In this document: in pieces, positions 57,885 to 64,000 of the stretch
Numbering within the stretch: the first letter of the stretch is position 1
How the letters are laid out: every line of letters begins with the position of its first letter
Assembly (NCBI RefSeq): GCF_023100725.1
Contig: NZ_CP095501.1
Coordinates: 372,001-436,000, forward strand
Reading direction: 5' to 3'
Origin: Arthrobacter antioxidans
GTDB taxonomy: Bacteria; Actinomycetota; Actinomycetes; Actinomycetales; Micrococcaceae
DNA: 64,000 nt
Notes under the pieces: model-generated
The model's input: only the letters and a program-made list of their open reading frames with translations
Databases searched by the model: none
What the model was told of the DNA's origin: nothing
Made by a program: the position numbers and the translations under genes

Positions 57885-59695
57885 GACAGCAGCGTGGTCC
57901 CGGGTTCGACGGCGATGTCCCAGACCTCGAGCTCCTGCCCGCCGCACCCGCCCCGCCCGCCCGTCGGCGCTCCGCTGATGAACGGGGACTGCCGCTGATC
58001 GTCCACGTACGGGTAGCCGCGGTCGTTCAGGACCGTCAGTACCTGCCGGCCGCGTCGGGGGTCCCCGTTCGGATAGGACAGGACCTCGACGCGCTCGTAG
58101 GCGGAGAAGCCCTCGGGCCAGCGGAGGAGGACCGACCGCCCGCTGTACTCGAAGACCACGCACGCCCGGCCGGCCCCCGCGGGCAGGACACGGAACGTGC
58201 CGAGCGGAGCCCGTGACAGGTTCTGCGCGTCGCCGCCCTCGGGCGGACGGGTGCCCAGGACTGCCTCCGCGGGAAGCAACCCGGGGGCCGTCCCGTTCGT
58301 GTCGAGCGTGAGTTCCTCCGGCGGCAGGGCCCGGATCGCGTCGCGGAGTTCGTCCGGCAGCGGCGCCGGCTCCCCCGAGATCGTCGTCGTCTCCGGGGAG
58401 CGGCGGTCGATCAGCGTCAGGATGGACCCGTCCCCCTCGATCGGCGAGAGGATGCCGTCGCCGTCGCGCACCAGGAACATGAGCTGGTTCGGTACGAAGA
58501 GATTGCGGCTGAAGGGGCGCTCCAGGGTGCTCCGCCCCGTGACGTCGATGGTCAGGGTGGTCCGCTCGGCATCGCCCTTCACGATCTGCACCACGGAGGC
58601 CGCCTGCAGCATCCGCAGTTCGCCGTCCACCTGGGTGGGTACGAGATCCGCGATGGACACCACGGCGACGACGTCGGCGAGCGCGAACAACCGTTCGGCG
58701 TCACCCGCCGGGCCGGGGGTGGCGCGCGGGATGAGGGCCGTGGCGAGGCCCGCGACGACCGCGAGCAGGCACAGGGTCCCGAGAATCATCTGGACCTGGC
58801 GGCGGGGCGCACGGGCCGGGAACCGGGGGAGGCGGGCCGTCGCTGCCGGGGTGTTGTGCGCCGCGGTCGGGACGGCGGCCGGCACCGGGGAGGCAGGAGC
58901 GGCAGCTGAGACGACGGTGGCGGTTGCGGCAGAGGTACCGGATGCGGCAGCCGTGGCGCGCTCCTCGACGGTCGACGGCGCGGCCGCCGCGGTGACGGCC
59001 TGCAGCTCGCCGCTCGAGGGCGTGAGCCCGGCGCCGGGAAGGCCGCTGCGGCTGCGGGCGAGGTCCTCCCTGGTGATCGAGGCGGCGGGATCGGCGGCGG
59101 CCAGCGCGGCGAGGAAGCCAGCGCCGGGCAACGCCGAGGCCACGGCCGGCCCGGCCGTCGCACCCCCGGCCGTCGCACCCCCGGCCGTCGCACCCCCGGC
59201 CGGTGCGGCATCACGCCGGGCCGAGAGCGCGCACGCGGCCTCGACGGCGGGCAGGCGCCCCGGCTCGCTCCCGCTCAGCCGGGCGGCATCCCCGACCGGG
59301 AGGCCGTCCCAGTGGTGCAGGAGGAGGAGCTCGCGGTCGGCGGAGGAGAGGTCGGCGAGTGACGCCCGCAGGGAAGGGTCGCCGACGGCGCGCGGAGGCA
59401 GTGTCGTCGGGAGGTAACGCTCCAGGACGGTCCTGGTCGCACGGAGGACTGCGACGAGGTCGGGGGGCGGCAGGGCGTCCTCGCCCGGGTCGCGGGGCCC
59501 GACGACGGGGGCCCCGGTCAGCGACCCGACGGCCTCCCGTGCGGCGGAGGACGCGAGCCGCCCGGAGAGCGATCGGCGGAAGGCATACCGGTACGCGGCG
59601 TCGTGCAGTGCGGACTGGGCGCTGTCGTCGTCGAGCACGTCCCACCCCCATCCGGCGGGCCGATCGGTGCGGCCGCCAGGCCGGTCCGAAAGCAC
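57878..59695 (-). CDS. membrane-anchored protein with sigma-region-4-like N-terminus
   Basis: A 605-aa protein. Residues 113-160 (LADLSSADRELLLLHHWDGLPVGDAARLSGSEPGRLPAVEAAC) have the spacing of a sigma-70 region 4 helix-turn-helix, and FRRSLSGRL (39-47) precedes it. A low-complexity part with three GGATA repeats follows. A single membrane helix lies at 303-323. The external part (324-605) has AERLFALADVVAVVSIADLVPTQVDGELRMLQAASVVQIVKG and a Gly-rich end with two cysteines and no known fold that I can name. Cytoplasmic HTH plus external domain suggests a one-component membrane-bound regulator or sigma/anti-sigma-like fusion. The GTG at 59695 is the likely start. Confidence 0.6.
   Translation of the reverse strand: MLSDRPGGRTDRPAGWGWDVLDDDSAQSALHDAAYRYAFRRSLSGRLASSAAREAVGSLTGAPVVGPRDPGEDALPPPDLVAVLRATRTVLERYLPTTLPPRAVGDPSLRASLADLSSADRELLLLHHWDGLPVGDAARLSGSEPGRLPAVEAACALSARRDAAPAGGATAGGATAGGATAGPAVASALPGAGFLAALAAADPAASITREDLARSRSGLPGAGLTPSSGELQAVTAAAAPSTVEERATAAASGTSAATATVVSAAAPASPVPAAVPTAAHNTPAATARLPRFPARAPRRQVQMILGTLCLLAVVAGLATALIPRATPGPAGDAERLFALADVVAVVSIADLVPTQVDGELRMLQAASVVQIVKGDAERTTLTIDVTGRSTLERPFSRNLFVPNQLMFLVRDGDGILSPIEGDGSILTLIDRRSPETTTISGEPAPLPDELRDAIRALPPEELTLDTNGTAPGLLPAEAVLGTRPPEGGDAQNLSRAPLGTFRVLPAGAGRACVVFEYSGRSVLLRWPEGFSAYERVEVLSYPNGDPRRGRQVLTVLNDRGYPYVDDQRQSPFISGAPTGGRGGCGGQELEVWDIAVEPGTTLLSY
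59154..59198 (-). repeat. three 15-bp in-frame repeats
   Basis: Three exact 15-bp copies (GCCGTCGCACCCCCG, plus-strand reading) at 59154, 59169 and 59184 within the sigma-like gene; the codons read GGATA three times. Confidence 0.85.
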
Positions 59696-59757
59696 GCTGG
59701 CTGATAGTTGTCAGTGGGAACCGAAATAAACGGGCTGCATCCTTGGTTCCCGCCTGT

Positions 59758-60597
59758 ATGACTACATCACCGAATCTTACGTTCAACGACGGCCACACGA
59801 TCCCGCAGCTCGGCTACGGAGTGTGGCAGGTCGAGGACGACGTGGCCGAGGACGTCGTCGGCAAGGCCTTCAAGGCCGGCTACCGCCACATCGACACCGC
59901 CAAGATCTACGGCAACGAGGCCGGCGTGGGCCGGGCCATCGCGTCGTCGGGCCTGAGCCACGACGAAATGTTCATCACCACCAAGCTGTGGAACTCCGAC
60001 CAGGGCTACGAGAGCACGCTCAAGGCGTTCGAGGAGTCCATGGAGCGCCTCGGCCTCGAGACCCTCGACCTCTACCTCATCCACTGGCTGCAGCCCAAGC
60101 AGGGCAAGTACCTGGACACCTGGAAGGCCCTCATCGAGCTGCAGAAGCAGGGACGCGTGAAGAGCATCGGCGTCTCCAACTTCACCATCGAGGCCCTCGA
60201 CGAGATCATCGGCGCCACCGGCGTGGTCCCCGTCATCAATCAGGTGGAGACGCACCCCTTCCTGAACCAGTCGGAGCTCCGCGCGTACGAGGCCGAGAAG
60301 GGCATCCTCCACCAGTCGTGGTCGCCCCTCGGCTCCGGCAAGGGACTGCTCGACGACGCCGTGCTGCAGGACATCGCGCAGAAGCGCAACGCCACGCCCG
60401 CGCAGGTCGTGCTCGCCTGGCACCTCGCGCTCGGCAACGTGGTCATCCCGAAGTCCGTCACGGAGTCGCGCATCATCGAGAACTGGGAGTCCCTCGACGT
60501 GAAGCTCGAGGACGAGGACATCGAGGCCATCAACGGGCTCGACAAGGGTGCGGCCGGCCGCATCGGCGCCGACCCCGCGACGGCCGACTTCGCTTAA
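59758..60597 (+). CDS. aldo/keto reductase (2,5-diketogluconate reductase-like)
   Basis: A 279-aa NADPH-dependent reductase with an eight-stranded barrel. The catalytic tetrad is D46, Y51, K76 and H109 (YRHIDTAKIYGNE, ITTKLWN, LYLIHW). The NADPH site is VVIPKSVTESRIIENW. Closest in style to the 2,5-diketo-D-gluconate reductase/DkgA group acting on methylglyoxal and small keto-compounds. The ATG at 59758 is divergent from the sigma-like gene (62 nt apart). A palindromic repeat and a terminator follow. Confidence 0.92.
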   Translation: MTTSPNLTFNDGHTIPQLGYGVWQVEDDVAEDVVGKAFKAGYRHIDTAKIYGNEAGVGRAIASSGLSHDEMFITTKLWNSDQGYESTLKAFEESMERLGLETLDLYLIHWLQPKQGKYLDTWKALIELQKQGRVKSIGVSNFTIEALDEIIGATGVVPVINQVETHPFLNQSELRAYEAEKGILHQSWSPLGSGKGLLDDAVLQDIAQKRNATPAQVVLAWHLALGNVVIPKSVTESRIIENWESLDVKLEDEDIEAINGLDKGAAGRIGADPATADFA

Positions 60598-60627
60598 CCT
60601 CCGAGCACGGTCCGCTCATCGAGCGCG

Positions 60628-60660
60628 TGTGGCGGGTGCGTGATGTCGTGACCCGCCACA
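60628..60660. repeat. palindromic intergenic element, copy B
   Basis: TGTGGCGGGT (60628-60637) and ACCCGCCACA (60651-60660) form 10 perfect pairs separated by 13 nt. Arms, total length and separation equal those of copy A at 29307-29339. It lies after the aldo/keto reductase stop and before the strong terminator. Confidence 0.8.
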
Positions 60661-60682
60661 CCTGCGCAACGAGGTGACATGA

Positions 60683-60715
60683 GAAGAGCCGCCCGGCATC
60701 GCCGGGCGGCTCTTC
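60683..60715. terminator. bidirectional terminator between aldo/keto reductase and fliW
   Basis: GAAGAGCCGCCCGGC pairs with GCCGGGCGGCTCTTC around a 3-nt loop, 15 perfect pairs, between convergent genes. Confidence 0.85.
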
Positions 60716-60731
60716 CCGTCTCCGACCGGCG

Positions 60732-61103
60732 TCAGGCGGCCTGGGCCAGGGACGCCCGGAGCGGGTAGTCGGTGCCCTCGAGGATCAGTTGCGCACAGCG
60801 TCCCGTGGAAGGGTCCAGGACGATCGGCGCGGCCAGGTTGACGGTCGTGCCACCGGCACCGGGATTGGCGACGACGAACAGGTGCGCCTCCGGGACGTCC
60901 GGTCCGAGGACGTCGCGCTGCGCGTCCGAGAACCGGGGGCTGTACTGCGGCACGTAGGTGGCGGCATCGAGGAGGAACAGGCGCACGGTCGTGTCCTGCG
61001 CCGCGGTGAGGGTGAACAGCCCGTCCGCGCCCTGCACCTGCTCGAGGTGGAAGTCCGTGAGCGGCGCGAGCCCCGGGGGAGGGGTGACGAACGCGGCCCT
61101 CAT
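60732..61103 (-). CDS. fliW: flagellar assembly factor FliW
   Basis: A 123-aa protein with the FliW pattern: PPPGLAPLTDFHLEQVQGADGLFTLTA, YVPQYSP (usually near residues 50-55), and HLFVVANPGAGGTTVNLAAPIVLD. FliW binds flagellin and antagonises the RNA-binding regulator CsrA in firmicutes and others. It is the last gene of the flagellar operon, overlapping flgL by 4 bp. The csrA gene commonly follows fliW; none is seen here, as a terminator comes next. Confidence 0.85.
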   Translation of the reverse strand: MRAAFVTPPPGLAPLTDFHLEQVQGADGLFTLTAAQDTTVRLFLLDAATYVPQYSPRFSDAQRDVLGPDVPEAHLFVVANPGAGGTTVNLAAPIVLDPSTGRCAQLILEGTDYPLRASLAQAA

Positions 61104-61975
61104 CGCAGGAAGTCCATCAGGGAGGGCTGCAGCACGCGGGCCGAGACGGCGAGCGCGCTCTGGTAGGCGGTCTCCTGGAGCTTGAGGTCCAGGATGACCG
61201 ATGCGAGGTCCACGTCTTCCACGGTGGCGCGTTCTCCTTCGAGGGCAAGCGAGGCGTCGGCGGTGGCGTCCTTGGCTTCGAGCAGGCGTGCGTGGCGGGT
61301 GCCGATCTCGCTGTGCTGATTGGTGAGGTCCTGGATGCGCTGCTGGAGCGGTGCGAGGTTCACGGAGACGTCCCGGCCGGCGCGCAGGTCCGCGGCGATG
61401 GTGTCCAGCAGAGCGAACGCCGAGGTCGGGCCGCTGCCGAACACTGCCGCGCCGTCCGCGTCGACTCGCACGCTCTGGCCCGGGCCGACCCTGCGCTCCA
61501 CGGCCCCGCCGCCCGCGAAGGTGAGATCCTCACGCAGGGCAGCGGGCGCATCGGTGTTCCCGGCGAACAGGAACCGGCCCGCGTAGGTGGTGTTCGCCTG
61601 GGCGGCGAGCTCGCCGCGCAGGGATTCGACGTCGAGCGCGAGGGCCTCCCGGGCGGCCGGGGGCAGGGACGAGTTGGAGCCCTGCAGGGTGAGGTCGTTG
61701 ACGCGGTCGAGCGCGCGCTTCGACGTCGTCATCGCGTTGTCGAGCTGCGACAGCCAGCCCTCGCCGTTGGAGATGTTCCGGCCGTACTGCTCGTTCGCGC
61801 GGATCTCGGCGCGGACGCGCAGCGCCTCGCCCGCGGCGGCGGGATCGTCCGACGGGCGGCTGATCGCCTTCTGGCTGGACGCCTTCTCCTGCAGTTCGGC
61901 GAGCCGCGCGAGGTTGTGCTGTAGCGAGCGCTGGGCTCCCTGCATCATGGTCTGGTTGGTGACGCGCGTGATCAT
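61100..61975 (-). CDS. flgL: flagellar hook-associated protein FlgL (HAP3)
   Basis: A 291-aa flagellin-like junction protein. The N-terminal coiled coil has ITRVTNQTMMQGAQRSLQHNLARLAELQEKASSQKAISRPSDDPAAAGEAL, the D0/D1 pattern of FlgL, and the C-terminal coiled coil ends AYQSALAVSARVLQPSLMDFLR. The middle is short, as usual in actinobacteria. FlgL with FlgK forms the junction between hook and filament. Located 12 nt behind flgK. Confidence 0.93.
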   Translation of the reverse strand: MITRVTNQTMMQGAQRSLQHNLARLAELQEKASSQKAISRPSDDPAAAGEALRVRAEIRANEQYGRNISNGEGWLSQLDNAMTTSKRALDRVNDLTLQGSNSSLPPAAREALALDVESLRGELAAQANTTYAGRFLFAGNTDAPAALREDLTFAGGGAVERRVGPGQSVRVDADGAAVFGSGPTSAFALLDTIAADLRAGRDVSVNLAPLQQRIQDLTNQHSEIGTRHARLLEAKDATADASLALEGERATVEDVDLASVILDLKLQETAYQSALAVSARVLQPSLMDFLR

Positions 61976-61987
61976 GGTGGCCTTTCC

Positions 61988-63373
61988 CTAGCGTCCGACG
62001 ATTCCCATGCGGTTGATGAGGACGTCGAGCATCTCGTCGACGGCCGTCATCACGCGCGCGGCGCCCTGGTAGGCGTGCTGGTACTGCAGCAGGTTGACCT
62101 GTTCCTCGTCCATGCTGACCGAGGTGGCGCCCAGCTGCTGCTGCAGGGCGCTGGTGGCGGAGACCTCCGCGAGGGCGTTGCCCTGCAGTTCGGTGCGCGC
62201 TGCTGCGCCGAGATCGACGACGAACGCCGACCATGCGGCGTCGGGCGATCCGGGGCGCGTGCCGAGTTCCGAGATCCTGTCGGCCACGGAGCCGTCGAAA
62301 CCGCCCGCGCCCGGTTCGCCGGTGGCGAGGTCCCCGCGGCGGGTGGGCAGCACGTCGAGGGACGCCGCGGCGCGGTCCGCCTGGTAGGCGAAGAACGGAC
62401 CCTTGCCCGCGCCGGTGTGGAGGGCGTTCACCTGGTCGGCGAGCGTCGTCGCGAACGCGTTGTACCCGGCAGCGGCCTCGGCGAAGGGACCGCCGTCGCC
62501 GGCGGGAGCGAGGAGGGAGAGCGTCGCGGCAAGTTCGCCGCTCTCGACGCCGGCCGGAGCGCCCGGCTGGTCCGTCCACTCGATCCGGACGGTCCCGGGT
62601 TCGCCGATCCCCGCGGGCCCGGTGACCTGCAGCGTGCGGGCCGTGGTGCCCGAGACGAGGGGGTTGCCGGCCACCAGGACGTCGGCCGTGCCGTCCGCGT
62701 TGTCGCGGACCGTGGCGCCGGTCAGCCCGGCGAGGGTCGCCGTCAGCTGGGTCCTGCGGTCCACGAGCTCGTTGGCGGGGGTCCCGGCGTTGACGGCGGA
62801 ACGGATCTGCCGGTTCAGGCCGGCCACCTGCGCGGCGGCGTCGTTGACCTCCGTGGCGAGGGAGGTGGCCGAGGAGCGTGAGGTGGCCCACTGGGACTCG
62901 ACCTCGCGGTAGCCGGCGGCGATGCGGGAGGTCAGCTGCCCTGCGGCGGCGAGCAGCGTCGAGGCCGGGGCGTCCTTCTCGGGTGCGTTGGAGACCTCCT
63001 GCCAGCCGGCCCAGAACTCCTGGAGGGACGCCGAGACGCCATGGGCGCCGGGCTCCCTCAGCCCGTCCTCGAGGCCGGCGAAGGCCTGCGCCCGGACGGC
63101 GGTGTAGCCTGCGGCGCCGGCCGTGATGCGGACGCGTGCGTCGAGATGCGCGTCTCCGAGCCGGGTGATCCCCGCGGCGAGGACCCCTTCGCCGGGACGG
63201 ACGCCGGTGGTGAAGAGCGAGGGCCGGGGGGAGGCGGCGGCCGAGGTCTCGAGCCGCTGCCGCGTGTACCCCTGCGTGTTCACGTTGGCGATGTTCTGCC
63301 CGGTGACGTCGAGGCCTGCGCGCGCTGCGGCGAGTCCGGAGTACGCCCTGGTGAGTCCGCTGAATGTGCTCAT
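61988..63373 (-). CDS. flgK: flagellar hook-associated protein FlgK (HAP1)
   Basis: A 461-aa protein. It starts STFSGLTRAYSGLAAARAGLDVTGQNIANVNTQGYTRQRLE, the rod/hook/HAP N-terminal signature, and ends NLLQYQHAYQGAARVMTAVDEMLDVLINRMG, the matching C-terminal helix. The central part is Ala/Gly-rich. It connects the hook to the FlgL layer and filament. ATG 63373 chosen at the conserved N-terminus; seven nt downstream of flgN. Confidence 0.93.
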   Translation of the reverse strand: MSTFSGLTRAYSGLAAARAGLDVTGQNIANVNTQGYTRQRLETSAAASPRPSLFTTGVRPGEGVLAAGITRLGDAHLDARVRITAGAAGYTAVRAQAFAGLEDGLREPGAHGVSASLQEFWAGWQEVSNAPEKDAPASTLLAAAGQLTSRIAAGYREVESQWATSRSSATSLATEVNDAAAQVAGLNRQIRSAVNAGTPANELVDRRTQLTATLAGLTGATVRDNADGTADVLVAGNPLVSGTTARTLQVTGPAGIGEPGTVRIEWTDQPGAPAGVESGELAATLSLLAPAGDGGPFAEAAAGYNAFATTLADQVNALHTGAGKGPFFAYQADRAAASLDVLPTRRGDLATGEPGAGGFDGSVADRISELGTRPGSPDAAWSAFVVDLGAAARTELQGNALAEVSATSALQQQLGATSVSMDEEQVNLLQYQHAYQGAARVMTAVDEMLDVLINRMGIVGR

Positions 63374-63380
63374 CGTCGCG

Positions 63381-63878
63381 CTACATGTCCTTGTCGAGGA
63401 GGGTGGGGTGTGCGTGGCCCTGGCGGTGACCGCGGCTCGCGGCGCCGTCCGCGGCGTACGTGCCCGCGCCGGTGCCGATCCCCGCAAGGGTCTCCTGCGC
63501 CGACCGGCTGGCCGCCTTCAGGAAGTGCTGGTTGGTGTCGCGCAGCGCGCCGATCTGCGCCACGAGGACCGTCATCGCCTGGAGGTGGGCCGTCAGCAGT
63601 TCACCCCAGGGTTCGTCGGGGGCTGCCACGGCCAGCTCCCGGAGGGTGGCGGCGCCGTCGATCCCCCAGTCCTGCGCCACGGCGGAGGCATGGACGGCAC
63701 GGGCGAGCCCCGTGTCGCGGAGCCGTTCGAGCACCTGTTCCACCTCACGGGTGGCGTGGTGGAGCCAGCGGGTCTTGCCGGACGTGAGGAGGAGTTGTTC
63801 CTCCTCGAGTTTGAAGACGAGGAGCTCGAGCAGTTCGCGCTCCTGCCAGAGCAGGGCGGACAGATTCTGGGCGCTCAC
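63381..63878 (-). CDS. flgN: flagellar export chaperone FlgN
   Basis: A 165-aa helical protein. ALLWQERELLELLVFKLEEEQLLLTSGKTRWLHHATREVEQVLERLRDTGLARA fits FlgN, the export chaperone for FlgK and FlgL, and its place immediately before those genes agrees. The Gly/Ala/His-rich C-terminus is probably disordered. The GTG at 63878 has an excellent ribosome-binding site, AGGAGGT (63886-63892 on this strand). First gene visible in the operon; the region beyond contains no further gene before the window ends. Confidence 0.85.
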   Translation of the reverse strand: MSAQNLSALLWQERELLELLVFKLEEEQLLLTSGKTRWLHHATREVEQVLERLRDTGLARAVHASAVAQDWGIDGAATLRELAVAAPDEPWGELLTAHLQAMTVLVAQIGALRDTNQHFLKAASRSAQETLAGIGTGAGTYAADGAASRGHRQGHAHPTLLDKDM

Positions 63879-64000
63879 GGTTCTACCTCCTCCCCGGTAC
63901 CACGGACGGTGGAACCGGGGGAACTATCGGCGTTGCCTGCCGCGATGTAAGGGATCGTCGTCAGGCGCGTCGTCGACAACCTACCAGCAGGGCTCATCGG

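Noticed and set aside
57878..59695. Calling the 605-aa protein an ECF sigma factor
   Set aside because: Only a region-4-like motif is visible; no region 2 (-10 recognition) and a membrane helix plus outer domain follow.
1..64000. CRISPR arrays, insertion sequences, integrases, phage genes
   Set aside because: No regularly spaced identical repeats with variable spacers, no terminal inverted repeats with a transposase, and no integrase or capsid-like protein were seen on either strand.

Overview
The window is high-GC, densely packed chromosomal DNA from an actinomycete. It most likely comes from Micrococcales, with a Micrococcaceae/Arthrobacter-like overall look. That is an inference from several things: strong third-position G/C, GTP-dependent PEP carboxykinase alongside PEP carboxylase, a bacterial proteasome activator (Bpa) homologue, a Nei2-Lhr DNA-repair pair arranged as in mycobacteria, DUF4232 and septum-formation lipoproteins, and many TAnnnT boxes placed 6-7 nt before start codons, which is the signature of leaderless transcripts. 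No phage, insertion sequence, integron or CRISPR array is visible. This is mostly core genome with a few decayed or repetitive intergenic patches.

Layout. 0.1-4.9 kb: a short-chain dehydrogenase and a glutaryl-CoA-dehydrogenase-like enzyme (acyl-CoA or amino-acid catabolism), a MurJ-type flippase and a convergent ATP-grasp protein. 5.1-10 kb: two DUF202 membrane proteins, PEP carboxylase and a quinone-oxidoreductase-like enzyme. 10-13 kb (minus strand): DedA and a TspO-like membrane protein (overlapping), then an RluA-family pseudouridine synthase. 13-19 kb: nei2 and the giant helicase lhr, then a DUF4232 lipoprotein. 19.8-25.5 kb: rlmH, a DJ-1/PfpI protein, a decayed stretch, tRNA-Ser(CGA), an FMN-barrel stress protein, the divergent pair tadA/upp, a receiver-less winged-helix regulator and a SixA-like phosphatase. 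25.5-34.5 kb: an FAD disulfide reductase, tRNA-Arg(ACG), pckG, a phosphohexomutase, a RecQ helicase fused to a phosphoribosyltransferase-like tail, a repeat array derived from that tail, an unknown membrane protein and tRNA-Ser(GCT). 34.7-48.1 kb: a prolyl oligopeptidase, an FAD/NAD protein, a 1520-aa secreted nuclease/5'-nucleotidase, a septum-formation lipoprotein, an MFS exporter, a DUF2252 protein and tRNA-Ser(TGA). 48-57 kb: a PIG3-type oxidoreductase, a FUSC transporter, cstA-ybdD (pyruvate uptake), and an ABC exporter divergent from its probable two-component system. 56.8-60.6 kb: bpa, a small unknown protein, a protein with a sigma-region-4-like N-terminus and one membrane anchor, and an aldo/keto reductase. 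60.7-63.9 kb: the flagellar operon flgN-flgK-flgL-fliW.

How the genes fit together. The PEP node (ppc, pckG with a Crp/GlxR-like operator) and pyruvate import (cstA-ybdD) form a carbon-state theme. Translation and tRNA genes cluster loosely: rlmH, tadA together with its expected substrate tRNA-Arg(ACG), and three serine tRNAs. DNA maintenance is represented by nei2-lhr and recQ, surface functions by the lipoproteins and secreted nuclease, and motility by the flagellar hook-filament junction genes.

The most interesting non-genic signals are: the window-wide leaderless promoter signature; the tadA/upp promoters, whose opposed -10 boxes share two base pairs; a palindromic intergenic element in two copies of identical geometry 31 kb apart; and tandem copies of the recQ 3' end directly behind recQ. 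I did not find a clearly new multi-gene system. The best candidates for undescribed biology are the membrane-anchored sigma-like protein, the RecQ-phosphoribosyltransferase fusion and the orphan winged-helix regulator with its long operator-rich leader.
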